DNA of 64,000 nucleotides from an uncultured Flavobacteriales bacterium (GTDB lineage Bacteria > Bacteroidota > Bacteroidia > Flavobacteriales_G > Salibacteraceae). Below the pieces are notes generated by a model. The model ran no database searches. It saw only the letters and a program-made list of their open reading frames with translations, and was not told where the DNA came from. Numbering within the stretch: position 1 is the stretch's first letter; each line of letters begins with the position of its first letter. The DNA is taken from the NCBI GenBank assembly GCA_905479105.1, contig CAJQLE010000001.1, positions 628,499-692,498 on the forward strand, written 5' to 3'. Shown here piece by piece: positions 16,115 to 25,162 of the stretch. A program made the position numbers and the translations under genes.

Positions 16115-18400
16115 ATGAAAAACTTCATTTTGGTTTTGCTACTTATATGTGGAGGTTCATTGCTAGCTCAAACAAGTGTTGGTTCGTGGAGATCACATTT
16201 GCCGAAGAGTAATTTTACGATGATCGAACATCTTGACTCTAAAATCTTTGGAGCCAATAGATATGGTTTGGTTGTTTATGATAGGTCGGACGAATCCATA
16301 CAAGACCTTTCTAAAATCAATCACCTTTCCCAAACAGGCATCTCCTCGTTTAGATGCTCTGACTTAAATGGAATGTGCATTGTTGGTTATCAAGATGGAA
16401 GTTTGGATATAATAGATGTCAGAAATAACGTGACCAATCAGCCAGCTATTGCTAATGCTGCAATTGTTGGTGACAAAGTTATAAATGATATAATTTTTGA
16501 AGATCAGACAGCCTTAATATTAACTGGCGTAGGTGCTGTGCGCATGGAATTGAGCTCCTTGAATATTCTAGAGTATAGTCTTATAAATATTGACGGTCAG
16601 AATACAGGAATGGACGAGGGGGTTGTTTTTAATAATGACCTTTATTTCTCCAACGAGTTAGGTGTGTTTAAAAGCTCAATGAGCGAATTGTTTTTGTCTC
16701 CTAGTCCTGAGCTTCTTCAATTTGACCGTAAGCTTGAAAATATTTCTAATTTCTTTAGCATCGAAGGAGATCTATATCTTCTTTATGCTAATCCAATAGA
16801 CAATAATGATACAATCTTTCAACTGGTCAATAATCAGTTTGTTGCGCAAACAGAATTGGCAAATACAGAGATGCGTTACATTGATGTGAGTGATGATTTT
16901 ATTCTTGTTACTAGGCGTGATAGATATGAATTGTTAGATCACGAGTTTAATCAATTAGGTATTATTGATGAATACTTCTATAACTCTGGAGTAGACGCGG
17001 TAAAGGCGTCATTTTATTCTGGTGGAGATAGCATTATTATTGCTGATCGCAGTTATGGCGGAGTTTTGAGTAGTTTTTCTGATTCGGAAAATGCGGTTGT
17101 TTTTGGTTTGTCCTCACCAAGCAGAGGCGCGATTAGTGAGTTGCGCGAAATAGACAATGTGATATATGGTTTGACAGGCGGGAACAGCGCAACATTTAAC
17201 ACTCCCTTTTTATTCAGGTATGATAATGAGCAAGGTTGGTCTTCTAAGCTGCTGTTGTATCCGCAAAACGACAATGCCAATAATCCGGTTGACATAGCTT
17301 TAATTGATGATAAAAAATATGTCACATTAGATAGAAGTGGGTTGATGATTCTAGATTCGAATAATGACCTTTTGGAGTATTACAGTGATTCGACTAATCA
17401 AATCGGAGATGCAGTTGATGGCTACTATGGTATTAGAGGAATTGAAAAGGATGATGAAGATAACCTTTGGATGTTAAACAGTGTGAGTAACAGCACACTG
17501 AGTTTGCTGGATATTGAGGGAAATTGGTACGGAGTAGCCTTGCCAGAATTTACCCGTCCGATTGTGTTTAATTTGTTGAGGTTGTCCAACGGATACTTAG
17601 TATTTTCATTGAAGGAGTCTGGAATTGTGATCTATGACCCAGGGGACACCCCAACTGACTTTGCAGACGATCAGTATAAAATTATCAATTCAAATCCTGC
17701 TGAAGGAAGCCTGCCAAATAACAATGTAAACTGTTTTGCTGAAGACCGGGACGGTGAATTATGGATTGGAACGGACGAAGGGATAGGAATAATCTATAAT
17801 CCTTCAAGTGTTTTTGAGGGAAATTTTGAAGGTGTTCAGCGAGTAATAGTTAATCAAGACGGATACAATGGATATTTATTTGAAACGGATGCGGTCATGT
17901 CCATAGCCGTTGATGGCGCTAATAGAAAGTGGGTTGCTCCAAACGGAGCAGGACTGTTTTTAATTTCTGCAGATGGACAAGAGGAAATTGTGAGATTTAC
18001 TCAATCAGAAAGCCCACTTCTCAGCGATGTGGTGACAGACTTAGCGATTATACCTAAAACAGGAGAATTATTTATTGCTACTGAAAACGGGTTACTTTCT
18101 TATCAACCTGATGCCTCTGAGCCTCAAGAGGCTTTGGACGAAATTAAGGTTGTTCCAAATCCTGTTAAGCCAGGGTATTCTGGGCCCATTACCTTCACTA
18201 ACCTTACAGCTGATGCTCCGGTTCGCATAACTGATGCTGCCGGAAATTTGATATTTGAGACCGTAAGCCAGGGAGGAACTGCAATTTGGAATGGAAAGAA
18301 TCGGAACGGAGAAAAAGTAAGCACAGGTGTCTATTTGGTTTTCGCTGCATCTCGCGATGGATCTGGAGGAGCAATAGCCAAGATTATGATTTTGAACTAA
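16115..18400 (+). CDS. porZ: PorZ-like T9SS cell-surface protein
   Basis: 761 aa from the ATG at 16115; a longer reading from TTG at 16055 lacks a signal peptide. The N-terminus (MKNFILVLLLICGGSLLAQ) is a signal peptide. Two beta-propeller regions follow with repeats of the two-component-regulator type (for example WMLNSVSNSTLSLLDIEG, LWIGTDEGIGIIY), then a C-terminal module with VVPNPVKPGYSGPITFTNL and a FlgD-like IWNGKNRNGEKVSTGVYLVF. This layout matches PorZ, which in Porphyromonas works with the PorU sortase in attaching A-LPS to T9SS cargo. I infer a comparable attachment role; the conjugated glycan is unknown here. recO follows after 5 bp. Confidence 0.8.
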   Translation: MKNFILVLLLICGGSLLAQTSVGSWRSHLPKSNFTMIEHLDSKIFGANRYGLVVYDRSDESIQDLSKINHLSQTGISSFRCSDLNGMCIVGYQDGSLDIIDVRNNVTNQPAIANAAIVGDKVINDIIFEDQTALILTGVGAVRMELSSLNILEYSLINIDGQNTGMDEGVVFNNDLYFSNELGVFKSSMSELFLSPSPELLQFDRKLENISNFFSIEGDLYLLYANPIDNNDTIFQLVNNQFVAQTELANTEMRYIDVSDDFILVTRRDRYELLDHEFNQLGIIDEYFYNSGVDAVKASFYSGGDSIIIADRSYGGVLSSFSDSENAVVFGLSSPSRGAISELREIDNVIYGLTGGNSATFNTPFLFRYDNEQGWSSKLLLYPQNDNANNPVDIALIDDKKYVTLDRSGLMILDSNNDLLEYYSDSTNQIGDAVDGYYGIRGIEKDDEDNLWMLNSVSNSTLSLLDIEGNWYGVALPEFTRPIVFNLLRLSNGYLVFSLKESGIVIYDPGDTPTDFADDQYKIINSNPAEGSLPNNNVNCFAEDRDGELWIGTDEGIGIIYNPSSVFEGNFEGVQRVIVNQDGYNGYLFETDAVMSIAVDGANRKWVAPNGAGLFLISADGQEEIVRFTQSESPLLSDVVTDLAIIPKTGELFIATENGLLSYQPDASEPQEALDEIKVVPNPVKPGYSGPITFTNLTADAPVRITDAAGNLIFETVSQGGTAIWNGKNRNGEKVSTGVYLVFAASRDGSGGAIAKIMILN

Positions 18401-18405
18401 ATCAA

Positions 18406-19032
18406 ATGCTAAAGGACAAGGGTCTTGTATTGCGCGTTATTCCTTACTCCGATTCGGCACGTATTTACCAGTGTTTCACATTAGATAATGGTCTGATTTC
18501 ACTTTTTGGAAGAGTGGCTAAGTCTAAAGGATTGATGAGGCTTCAAACTGGTAGCTTCATTGTTTTTAGCGCTAAACAAAAGCCAAACACATCCTTGTAT
18601 ACACTCACAGACGTGGGTTGGGACCCCAGTGTCCCCACAGACAGGCCAAATGGTCAGGAATCTGCGCTTTGGATGTTCACCTTAGAATTAATGCAAAAAT
18701 CATTAAAAGAGCAGCTCGCGATTCCACAGCTCTTTCATCGCCTAGCGGCATATTACGCCTATTTAACGCAAGGAGAGCTTAGTCTTAATCCATTAATCCC
18801 TCTCGTTATAGTTTCGCATGATTTAGGGGTCTGTGATTCCCAAATGGTAATTAAAATGGCTGATGATAGTTCCGTTAGCCAGCTCATAAGATTGGGAATA
18901 GGAGAAGTAGGCTCCAGTCGAAAGAAAACCGATTCATTCCAATCTAAAGATGTTTTCAATGTTGAGTTAGAGCGGTTCCAGCAGCACTTTGGAATTACCC
19001 AAGTAGAGTCAATATATTTATTAGACAGCTAA
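18406..19032 (+). CDS. recO: DNA repair protein RecO
   Basis: 208 aa from the ATG at 18406. A longer reading from 18286 overlaps the 3' end of the PorZ-like gene and adds a non-homologous basic stretch, so it is rejected. The start K-D-K-G-L-V-L-R-V-I-P-Y-S-D-S-A-R-I-Y-Q matches the OB-fold beginning of RecO proteins, and LISLFGRVAKSKG matches the conserved basic strand. RecO loads RecA together with RecR on SSB-coated DNA and anneals single strands. No four-cysteine zinc finger is present in the C-terminal half, and at 208 aa the protein is on the short side for a RecO. Confidence 0.85.
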   Translation: MLKDKGLVLRVIPYSDSARIYQCFTLDNGLISLFGRVAKSKGLMRLQTGSFIVFSAKQKPNTSLYTLTDVGWDPSVPTDRPNGQESALWMFTLELMQKSLKEQLAIPQLFHRLAAYYAYLTQGELSLNPLIPLVIVSHDLGVCDSQMVIKMADDSSVSQLIRLGIGEVGSSRKKTDSFQSKDVFNVELERFQQHFGITQVESIYLLDS

Positions 19033-19053
19033 AGGAACTACCTTAGCTTGGAT

Positions 19054-19069
19054 TGATTCGCGTGAAACA
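19054..19069. promoter_or_regulatory. parS-like site 3 (14 of 16 to consensus)
   Basis: TGATTCGCGTGAAACA matches TGTTTCACGTGAAACA at 14 of 16 positions (mismatches at 3 and 7). It overlaps the probable GTG start of the next gene, so the GTG-AAA-CAA codons explain part of the match. It is weaker evidence than sites 1 and 2. Confidence 0.4.
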
Positions 19070-19721
19070 ACTCCTCTCCATATTAATTATTCTCACTTTA
19101 TGTCATTTAGGAATTTCCCAAGAAGATGACACAAAGCTTTCTGACTTTTTCGGAAAGAAGCTTAAAACAAAAGAACGAGCACTTTTAAAAAGTGCTTTTG
19201 CAAAAAAGGAACGCGGAAACCCAAAAAAAAAGAACCCTTTACTCCCAGACTTTTATGCCAAGACGCTGGAAAAGATTACAGAGAGAAGTCAGTTACCGTC
19301 CTTTTTTAACAAAGCTCTGGAGAAAGAAAAAGCGCGAACTCAGCAACCAGACTTTTTTTCAAAAGGGATTTTTAAAGCCAAAAGGTCAGAGCCAGGGGAT
19401 TTTTTTTCAAAATCAAGTACTTCAAAAAAGAGAGGGTTTCAGTCAGATCATTTTTCATCGGGAGTTTCGGAGAAGGAGCATAGTGAAGATGATATTACAT
19501 CAGGCAGAGTAACTAAGAAAAGGGTTGGCAACCGTTTTATTGGCGAACGCTTTAGAATATTTTCAAGAGACCCAAATAAAAAGTCTAAACCGAAAAAGTC
19601 TAAAAAGAAGCGAGATCCTTTCGGTAAGAAAAAAAGAGACTTGGATCGCGCTCAACAACCAAGAAATGAGTCAGATCTTTTTCCGGGAGGCGTATTGCCC
19701 AAGATGAAAGATATGAGATAA
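19062..19721 (+). CDS. Secreted, very basic protein with repeated DFF-x-K motifs, function unknown
   Basis: 219 aa from the GTG at 19062 (M-K-Q-L-L-S-I-L-I-I-L-T, a good signal peptide ending about GISQ); a TTG at 19053 is the alternative. The mature part carries about seven degenerate copies of a short motif: LSDFFGKKL, LPDFYAKTL, LPSFFNKAL, QPDFFSKGI, PGDFFSKSS, QSDHFSSGV, ESDLFPGGV, separated by Lys/Arg/Glu-rich linkers. Near residues 165-200 a K/R-dense stretch includes KKSKPKKSKKKR. I do not recognise the family. Short aromatic-acidic motifs in a disordered basic chain suggest multivalent binding to a partner or to anionic polymer, but that is inference. recO lies upstream in the same direction. 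Confidence 0.7.
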   Translation: MKQLLSILIILTLCHLGISQEDDTKLSDFFGKKLKTKERALLKSAFAKKERGNPKKKNPLLPDFYAKTLEKITERSQLPSFFNKALEKEKARTQQPDFFSKGIFKAKRSEPGDFFSKSSTSKKRGFQSDHFSSGVSEKEHSEDDITSGRVTKKRVGNRFIGERFRIFSRDPNKKSKPKKSKKKRDPFGKKKRDLDRAQQPRNESDLFPGGVLPKMKDMR

Positions 19722-19747
19722 AAAAGCCCCAGTCTTGTGACTGAGGC
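19720..19747 (-). terminator. Rho-independent terminator of tRNA-Asn
   Basis: On the minus strand GCCTCAGTC and GACTGGGGC form a 9-bp stem (one G-T pair) with an ACAA loop, then a run of six T. It lies 6 bp past the tRNA-Asn 3' end and also faces the convergent gene ending at 19721, so it may serve both. Confidence 0.85.
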
Positions 19748-19753
19748 ATAACG

Positions 19754-19827
19754 CTCCTCCTCTTGGGCTCGAACCAAGGACCCTCTGATTAACAGTCAGA
19801 TGCTCTAACCAACTGAGCTAAGGAGGA
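19754..19827 (-). tRNA. tRNA-Asn (GTT)
   Basis: 74 nt cloverleaf on the minus strand. Acceptor TCCTCCT/AGGAGGA, D-arm GCTC/GAGC, anticodon arm TCTGA-CTGTTAA-TCAGA (anticodon GTT), variable loop GGGTC, T-arm CTTGG/CCAAG with TTCGAGC, discriminator G. CCA is not encoded. Confidence 0.97.
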
Positions 19828-19944
19828 AGATGATTTTCCTTATTTTTAAAAGGGCTGCAATATTACTGCAGAACTATCAATCTCGCAAGTGCAATTTTTA
19901 AAGTTCAAATAACCACTTTTGCGGCAAATTAAAAATAAGGCGTT

Positions 19945-20865
19945 ATGAGCACGGTAGTAGTTGGTACAATGGCATTTGATTCTTTGGAAACCCCTTTTGG
20001 AAAGGCTGAACGGATAGTAGGTGGTGCGGCTACATACATAGGTTTGTCGGCAAGTTATCTTGCTAAGAACATCCAAATGGTGAGTGTAATTGGAGAAGAC
20101 TTCCCGCAAGAGTTTATTACCGACTTAAAATCAAGAGGATTAAGACTCGATGGAGTCGAGATGAAAAAAGGTGAAAAATCGTTTTACTGGTCTGGAAAGT
20201 ATCATAATGACATGAATACTCGTGATACTTTAGATACGCAGCTTAACGTATTGGCTGATTTTGAACCAAACGTGCCCGCAGAAGATAGAAACGCTGACTT
20301 TCTCATGCTTGGAAACCTCACTCCCGCGGTGCAAATGTCGGTAATTGATCAAATGACTTCCCGTCCAAAGCTGGTGGTGCTTGATACCATGAACTTTTGG
20401 ATGGAGATTGCTTTGGACGATCTGAAGAAGGTGTTGAAAAAAGTCGATGTGGTTACTATAAATGACGAGGAGGCACGAATTTTATCGGGCGAATATTCTC
20501 TAGTTAAGGCAGCGCGAAAAATTTTGAAAATGGGCCCAAAGTATCTTATTATCAAGAAAGGGGAGCATGGAGCCTTACTTTTCAATAATGAGGAGGTTTT
20601 CTTTGCGCCTGCTTTGCCCCTAGAAGAGGTTTTCGATCCTACTGGCGCAGGAGATACATTTGCTGGTGGGTTTATTGGCTTTCTTGCAAGATCGGAGGAT
20701 ATTAGCTTTGAGAACATGAAACGAGCTATAATTTATGGCTCAGCAATGGCGTCCTTTTGTGTAGAGAAATTCGGAACAGAGCGCCTTCAAAACTTGACAC
20801 AAAATGAGATCGACAACCGCGTTCAGCAGTTTATCGACCTCACTCAAGTGGAAATAAAATTCTAA
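19945..20865 (+). CDS. PfkB/ribokinase-family sugar or nucleoside kinase
   Basis: 306 aa, usual size. The N-terminal GGAATYIGLSASYLA segment and the C-terminal signature DPTGAGDTFAGGFIGFLA (catalytic Asp in GAGD, about residues 231-248) define the PfkB family. The substrate is not clear: the motifs fit ribokinase, adenosine kinase and related enzymes equally well. The gene stands alone in its direction, between tRNA-Asn and the convergent YceI-like gene, which begins 4 bp after its stop. Confidence 0.88.
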   Translation: MSTVVVGTMAFDSLETPFGKAERIVGGAATYIGLSASYLAKNIQMVSVIGEDFPQEFITDLKSRGLRLDGVEMKKGEKSFYWSGKYHNDMNTRDTLDTQLNVLADFEPNVPAEDRNADFLMLGNLTPAVQMSVIDQMTSRPKLVVLDTMNFWMEIALDDLKKVLKKVDVVTINDEEARILSGEYSLVKAARKILKMGPKYLIIKKGEHGALLFNNEEVFFAPALPLEEVFDPTGAGDTFAGGFIGFLARSEDISFENMKRAIIYGSAMASFCVEKFGTERLQNLTQNEIDNRVQQFIDLTQVEIKF

Positions 20866-20869
20866 AGAC

Positions 20870-21532
20870 TTAGTTGCAATCTTTAGTCAGGGTTGTGTTT
20901 ACGTAGACCGTAACATCTGGCCAAAGAATACTTTTACCATCTGCGCCTTTATGAAGGTCTTCGCATACTTTATTAATTGCATGTAAAGCTTCAGATGCAG
21001 ACCAAGTTTCAACGCTTAGTTGAAACTTGATTTCTAGATCGGAGTCTTTCAGGCTGTATTCTCCCGAAACAGGTTTGGTCAGACCATTCATCGTAATGTT
21101 GGCTTCAACTTGGCCCGAAACATTATCTCCTGAAACGGAAGTTAGCTCACCGGTTATTTCTTGTCCGTTCTCTAAGCTACCAAAAAAGGTTTCTTTGATT
21201 TTAGGGTCACGTGTCGGATCTCCTGAATTTGAAGACTCGGTATTGATTTCTATCGTTGTGCCCTTGAGCACATCAGAAATAGAACTTCCTGTTCCAGAAT
21301 TGGCAACATTAACTTCTTCGAATCTTCCTTTCACGCCAACCCTTTCAGTGTATTTATAAGCAATCCACATTACCTCTGCAGTATCAGGACCTAGAGAATA
21401 AGTACACGTCTCAATGGCCTCTTCTTTAGCAACCGGCTCTTCTGAAACCACTTCTTTTTGTTCAGTATTACCACCGCAACCTGCTGCTAGTATAACTATT
21501 GCTAGTGTTCCGAATATATTTCTTGTTTTCAT
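20870..21532 (-). CDS. YceI-like lipoprotein
   Basis: 220 aa. The signal peptide ends in a lipobox (I-L-A-A-G-C-G-G, Cys about 19), followed by a short Glu/Val-rich linker. The rest resembles YceI-family beta-barrel proteins: V-M-W-I-A-Y-K-Y-T-E near the start, VKGRFEEV, SSNSGDPTRDPKIKETFF as in the 'D-x-x-R-D-x-x-(I/L)-x-x-x-F' block, and TMNGLTKPVSGEYSL. YceI proteins bind isoprenoids or fatty amides in other bacteria; the ligand here is unknown. It probably faces the periplasm from a lipid anchor. It starts 2 bp after the stop of the biotin-carrier gene, so the two are likely one operon. Confidence 0.75.
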   Translation of the reverse strand: MKTRNIFGTLAIVILAAGCGGNTEQKEVVSEEPVAKEEAIETCTYSLGPDTAEVMWIAYKYTERVGVKGRFEEVNVANSGTGSSISDVLKGTTIEINTESSNSGDPTRDPKIKETFFGSLENGQEITGELTSVSGDNVSGQVEANITMNGLTKPVSGEYSLKDSDLEIKFQLSVETWSASEALHAINKVCEDLHKGADGKSILWPDVTVYVNTTLTKDCN

Positions 21533-21534
21533 AA

Positions 21535-22032
21535 TTATTCAAATGATATTAATAACGTGTTTTTATCGATTGCATCACCCTTGGATACAGCAATAGATTT
21601 AATGATTGCATCTGAAGGTGACTTGAGAATGTTTTCCATTTTCATTGCTTCTAAAACGATCAAAGGATCGCCTTCTTTAACCTCTTGTCCTGCCGAAACT
21701 CTAACATCTAATACAAGCCCCGGCATTGGAGCCTTCAACTCTTTAACATCTTTCTTGGCCTTGATGTTTAAACCTAGTTTTTCAAGCATGATGTCTGTCT
21801 CATCTTTTACAACAGGCCTGTAAAGCTTGCCGTCCACTTTTATCTGTGGATTTTTATCTTCATTCGAGATGACTTCAACACTAATAGATCGCCCATCAAT
21901 GATCAAATTGAAACGATTGTTTCCCAGTTTGGCACTATCTACCTTAACTGTTTTTCCGTTTACAACTACAGCATTTTCTTGTTGAGAGGCCTCTACTCTG
22001 TAGATACGATCGTCAATTACTATTTCTTGCAT
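21535..22032 (-). CDS. Biotin carboxyl carrier-type protein (biotin/lipoyl attachment domain)
   Basis: 165 aa. The C-terminal ~75 residues are a biotinyl domain with the biotin-Lys motif EAMKMEN (about 129-135) and the surrounding P-G-L-V-L-D-V-R-V / GDAIDKNTLLISFE pattern. The N-terminal half has beta-rich repeats (V-I-D-D-R-I-Y-R-V-E-A, R-F-N-L-I-I-D-G-R-S-I). Proteins like this act as the carrier subunit of acyl-CoA or pyruvate/oxaloacetate-type carboxylases. No carboxylase or carboxyltransferase subunit is adjacent, so the enzyme served is unknown. The next gene in the direction is the YceI-like lipoprotein. Confidence 0.9.
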   Translation of the reverse strand: MQEIVIDDRIYRVEASQQENAVVVNGKTVKVDSAKLGNNRFNLIIDGRSISVEVISNEDKNPQIKVDGKLYRPVVKDETDIMLEKLGLNIKAKKDVKELKAPMPGLVLDVRVSAGQEVKEGDPLIVLEAMKMENILKSPSDAIIKSIAVSKGDAIDKNTLLISFE

Positions 22033-22075
22033 AGAGCAAAGGTATCAATAGACCTATTATAGCCATCTTTGAACC

Positions 22076-24691
22076 ATGCCATTTTACAGTTATTTAAAGC
22101 TCTTATTGGGGCTTTTGATTATTTCGACCATTTCTTCTTGTCAATTAATAGGCAAGTCCCAAAAAGGGTTAAGCGCGGAGGATCCAATTGTGCTCGACAC
22201 CATGGACTTAAAGTTTTCGCTAGAAAAGCCACTTCCATATCGTCCTGCCGACCAGCGCCTCATTGATGTGATACATCTAGAGCTTGATCTAAGCTTTGGA
22301 ATGCAGAAAGAAGAAGTTTATGGAAAAGCAACACTTCAAATAGCCTCATATGCTGAACCTCAGGAAGTATTGACATTGGATGCTAGAGGCTTTGAGCTTG
22401 AAAAAATGGAGATTGTTCAAGGGGACTCGTCTTACAATCCAAAATACACTTACGATCAGCAAAAAATTAGAATTTACTTGGCTTATCCGCTCAAGCTTAA
22501 GGATACTTTAGAGGTGTCGATAAGTTATATCGCTCGCCCTACTCTTTTGGAAAAGGGAAATGGAGGAGCAATAACCTCAAGCCAAGGGTTGTATTTTATC
22601 AATTCCAACGGAAATCAAGAGGGTGTACCTCAGCAAATTTGGTCTCAAGGCGAAACAGAGTATAACTCAGGTTGGTTTCCGAGTGTCGACAAGCCGAATG
22701 AAAAATTTTCTCAAGAAATATTTCTGACGGTTGATAGCAGCTTCGTGAGTTTGTCAAATGGTAAGTTGATGTATTCATCCGATAATGGCGATGGTACCCG
22801 AACGGATTATTGGAAGCAAGACAAAGAGCATAGTAATTATTTAGTTATGATTGCTGTCGGTGATTTTGCCATAGTTAAGGATCATTGGAGAGACTTGGAC
22901 GTTTGGTATTTCGTTGATCATGAATTTGAGGGTTTAGCAAATGAAATTTTTGGCAACACTCCTGAAATGCTCGAGTTTTATTCTGAACTACTACACTATG
23001 ATTATCCGTGGGATAAGTATCATCAGATAGTGGTTAAGGATTTTGTGTCCGGAGCAATGGAAAATACTGGCGCTGTGATTCATGGTGATTTTGTGCAGCA
23101 AACACCCCGCGAAATGCTAGATGGGACACACGAAGATGTGATTGCCCATGAGTTGTTTCATCATTGGTTTGGTGACCTTATTACGGCAGAAAGCTGGGCA
23201 CAGATAACGATGAATGAAGGGTTTGCTACTTATGGTGAGTATCTATGGCAGGTGCGTAAATATGGAATTGATGAAGCGAGTTATCATTTAAACTTAGACT
23301 TAGAGGCCTATTTATCTGAGGCAAGTGTATCCCCAAAATCGCTGATTAGATATCATTATCAAGAAGCAGATGATTTGTTTGATAGACACAGTTATCAGAA
23401 AGGTGGTCGTGTTGTGCATATGCTAAGAAAGGAGGTTGGTGATGACCTTTTCTTTCAGGGCCTTAATCACTATTTAGTTCAGAATGAGTTTAAATCTGTG
23501 GAGGATGATCACTTGCGTTTGGCTATGGAAGAAGTCTCAGGAATGGATTTGAAGTGGTTTTTTGATCAATGGTATTATCGCGAAGGTCATCCAGTTGTGG
23601 AGGTGGATTATAGCATTGATTCAGCTTCAAATAGTCTTGAAGTGAGGGTTTCACAAAAACAAGAAGAAGCATTTAAGTTTCACGTGAATTGTTCAATTGG
23701 AATTGACGATTCTATTCTTCAAAGGCGCTTGTGTGTCGATCAAAAGGACGACACGCTTTTTATTGATCTAGAAGCTTTTCCAAGTTGGTATGCTCTTGAC
23801 ATTGAGGGAGATATGCTTTGGCAGGTAAAAGAAAACAAACCTTACCTGGCGTGGGAGAATCAGCTTAAGAACAGTAGGCTCTCCTCAGGAAAAGTCATGG
23901 CGATGAAAGCCATTAATATAATGCCCGATCGAGATAATGAGCATTATCAAAAGGTGTTGCTTTCTCTGCTTGAAAATCGAGAATTTTGGTTAACAAAAGC
24001 TATAGCTGGGGCAAGTTTATTGGGTGTGGATGGCTTAGACACAAACGCAGCAATGCTTGCACTTGAATCTTTGATACTCACAGATAAAAAATCAGATGTT
24101 CGATCTTTAGCTCTAGACGTAATAGACAGTCTTACAGCCCAGGATGTAAATTATTCTCAACCATTTGTCGATGCGCTTTCCGACTCTTCATATTTGGTTC
24201 TTAGATCTGCATTGTCCATCCTCATGAATCGCAATGCTTGTGAGGCAATTAAGCACATTGAAAGATTCACTCAAGAAGAAAACAAAGAATTGTTATTGTG
24301 GTCCTCAAGAATTCACGCTAAATGCGGGGACCAAACTTCTCTTAAATTTTTCGAAGAAAACGCAATGGAATTTGATGGTGTTGATGCTTATATGTTTAAT
24401 AATGATTTTGCTCAATTCGCCTCTAAATGTGATAACGAAAAGGTTTATGATTCCTTAGTCAAGCACCTTGGCAAAGCTGCCTTAAACGAATCTTCTTGGT
24501 GGTCTAGAATTTCTGCGGTACAAGGTCTAGAAATGGCCAAAGCATATTATAGTTCTCAAATTGAAATCTTCGAAGCGAAACCAGAGGTAAGTTCCGATGA
24601 AACAGAACGATTGGCAGTTCTCAGAAATAAACGAGCAAGCTTATCTGCTTTGATAGAAGAGTCTAAAGAGTTTAAGGAAGACGAAGATTAA
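22076..24691 (+). CDS. M1-family aminopeptidase, probable lipoprotein
   Basis: 871 aa. The N-terminus carries a lipoprotein-like signal (S-T-I-S-S-C, Cys 22). The exopeptidase GAMEN motif is at 326-330, and the zinc site is HELFHH (H358, H362) with E381 nineteen residues after H362, in NEGFATYGEY. Both are intact, so the enzyme should be active in trimming N-terminal residues from peptides. After about 560 the sequence looks helical, with HEAT-like repeats (K-S-D-V-R-S-L-A-L-D-V), as in bigger M1 enzymes. It likely works in the periplasm or on the outer membrane. Its stop codon directly abuts the stop of the convergent rnhA gene, with no spacer. Confidence 0.94.
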   Translation: MPFYSYLKLLLGLLIISTISSCQLIGKSQKGLSAEDPIVLDTMDLKFSLEKPLPYRPADQRLIDVIHLELDLSFGMQKEEVYGKATLQIASYAEPQEVLTLDARGFELEKMEIVQGDSSYNPKYTYDQQKIRIYLAYPLKLKDTLEVSISYIARPTLLEKGNGGAITSSQGLYFINSNGNQEGVPQQIWSQGETEYNSGWFPSVDKPNEKFSQEIFLTVDSSFVSLSNGKLMYSSDNGDGTRTDYWKQDKEHSNYLVMIAVGDFAIVKDHWRDLDVWYFVDHEFEGLANEIFGNTPEMLEFYSELLHYDYPWDKYHQIVVKDFVSGAMENTGAVIHGDFVQQTPREMLDGTHEDVIAHELFHHWFGDLITAESWAQITMNEGFATYGEYLWQVRKYGIDEASYHLNLDLEAYLSEASVSPKSLIRYHYQEADDLFDRHSYQKGGRVVHMLRKEVGDDLFFQGLNHYLVQNEFKSVEDDHLRLAMEEVSGMDLKWFFDQWYYREGHPVVEVDYSIDSASNSLEVRVSQKQEEAFKFHVNCSIGIDDSILQRRLCVDQKDDTLFIDLEAFPSWYALDIEGDMLWQVKENKPYLAWENQLKNSRLSSGKVMAMKAINIMPDRDNEHYQKVLLSLLENREFWLTKAIAGASLLGVDGLDTNAAMLALESLILTDKKSDVRSLALDVIDSLTAQDVNYSQPFVDALSDSSYLVLRSALSILMNRNACEAIKHIERFTQEENKELLLWSSRIHAKCGDQTSLKFFEENAMEFDGVDAYMFNNDFAQFASKCDNEKVYDSLVKHLGKAALNESSWWSRISAVQGLEMAKAYYSSQIEIFEAKPEVSSDETERLAVLRNKRASLSALIEESKEFKEDED

Positions 24692-25162
24692 TTAAGGTCT
24701 AAAGCCACTTTCAACTTCAAATGCAGCGTCTTGTTTTTGGTTTGAACCAGATGCTGCCTCAACTGCCAACTCGTCACAGCGTTCATTCATAGGATGCCCT
24801 GCATGCCCTTTAACCCATTGAAACTTCACATCATTTTTTGGGTATATCCGCAAAAAACGCACCCATAGATCCATGTTTTTCTTGCCTTTGAATCCCTTTT
24901 TTTGCCAGCCAAAAACCCATTTCTTTTCCACGGAGTCTACGACATACTTGCTGTCGGAAACGACAAGAACTTGATGACCGCCCCCTTTTATTTGCTCAAG
25001 ACCTACAATTACACTCAGTAACTCCATTCGATTATTGGTAGTGTACCTAAAGCCTTCCGAGAACTCTTTTTTGTGATCACCGGATACCATCACAAGGCCG
25101 TATCCTCCGGGACCGGGATTCCCGAGAGAAGAACCGTCCGTATAAATTGAAATTCTAGCCAT
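24692..25162 (-). CDS. rnhA: Ribonuclease HI
   Basis: 156 aa, usual size. It cleaves the RNA of RNA-DNA hybrids. The active-site carboxylates are visible as D9 (YTDGSSLGNPGPGG), E47 (NNRMELLSVI), D70 (VVSDSKYV) and D131 (NERCDELA), with H121 in the KGHAGHPMN loop; the set is complete. The ATG at 25162 follows directly on the stop of the M23 gene at 25163, which suggests co-transcription with it. The last ~16 residues (QKQDAAFEVESGFRP) are an acidic tail beyond the core fold. Confidence 0.96.
   Translation of the reverse strand: MARISIYTDGSSLGNPGPGGYGLVMVSGDHKKEFSEGFRYTTNNRMELLSVIVGLEQIKGGGHQVLVVSDSKYVVDSVEKKWVFGWQKKGFKGKKNMDLWVRFLRIYPKNDVKFQWVKGHAGHPMNERCDELAVEAASGSNQKQDAAFEVESGFRP

Noticed and set aside
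23679..23694. CACGTG-containing site in the M1 peptidase gene
   Set aside because: Only about 12 of 16 match to the parS consensus; likely chance.
24689..24694. Abutting stop codons of the M1 peptidase and rnhA genes as an error
   Set aside because: Both frames are intact up to their stops; simply tightly packed convergent genes.
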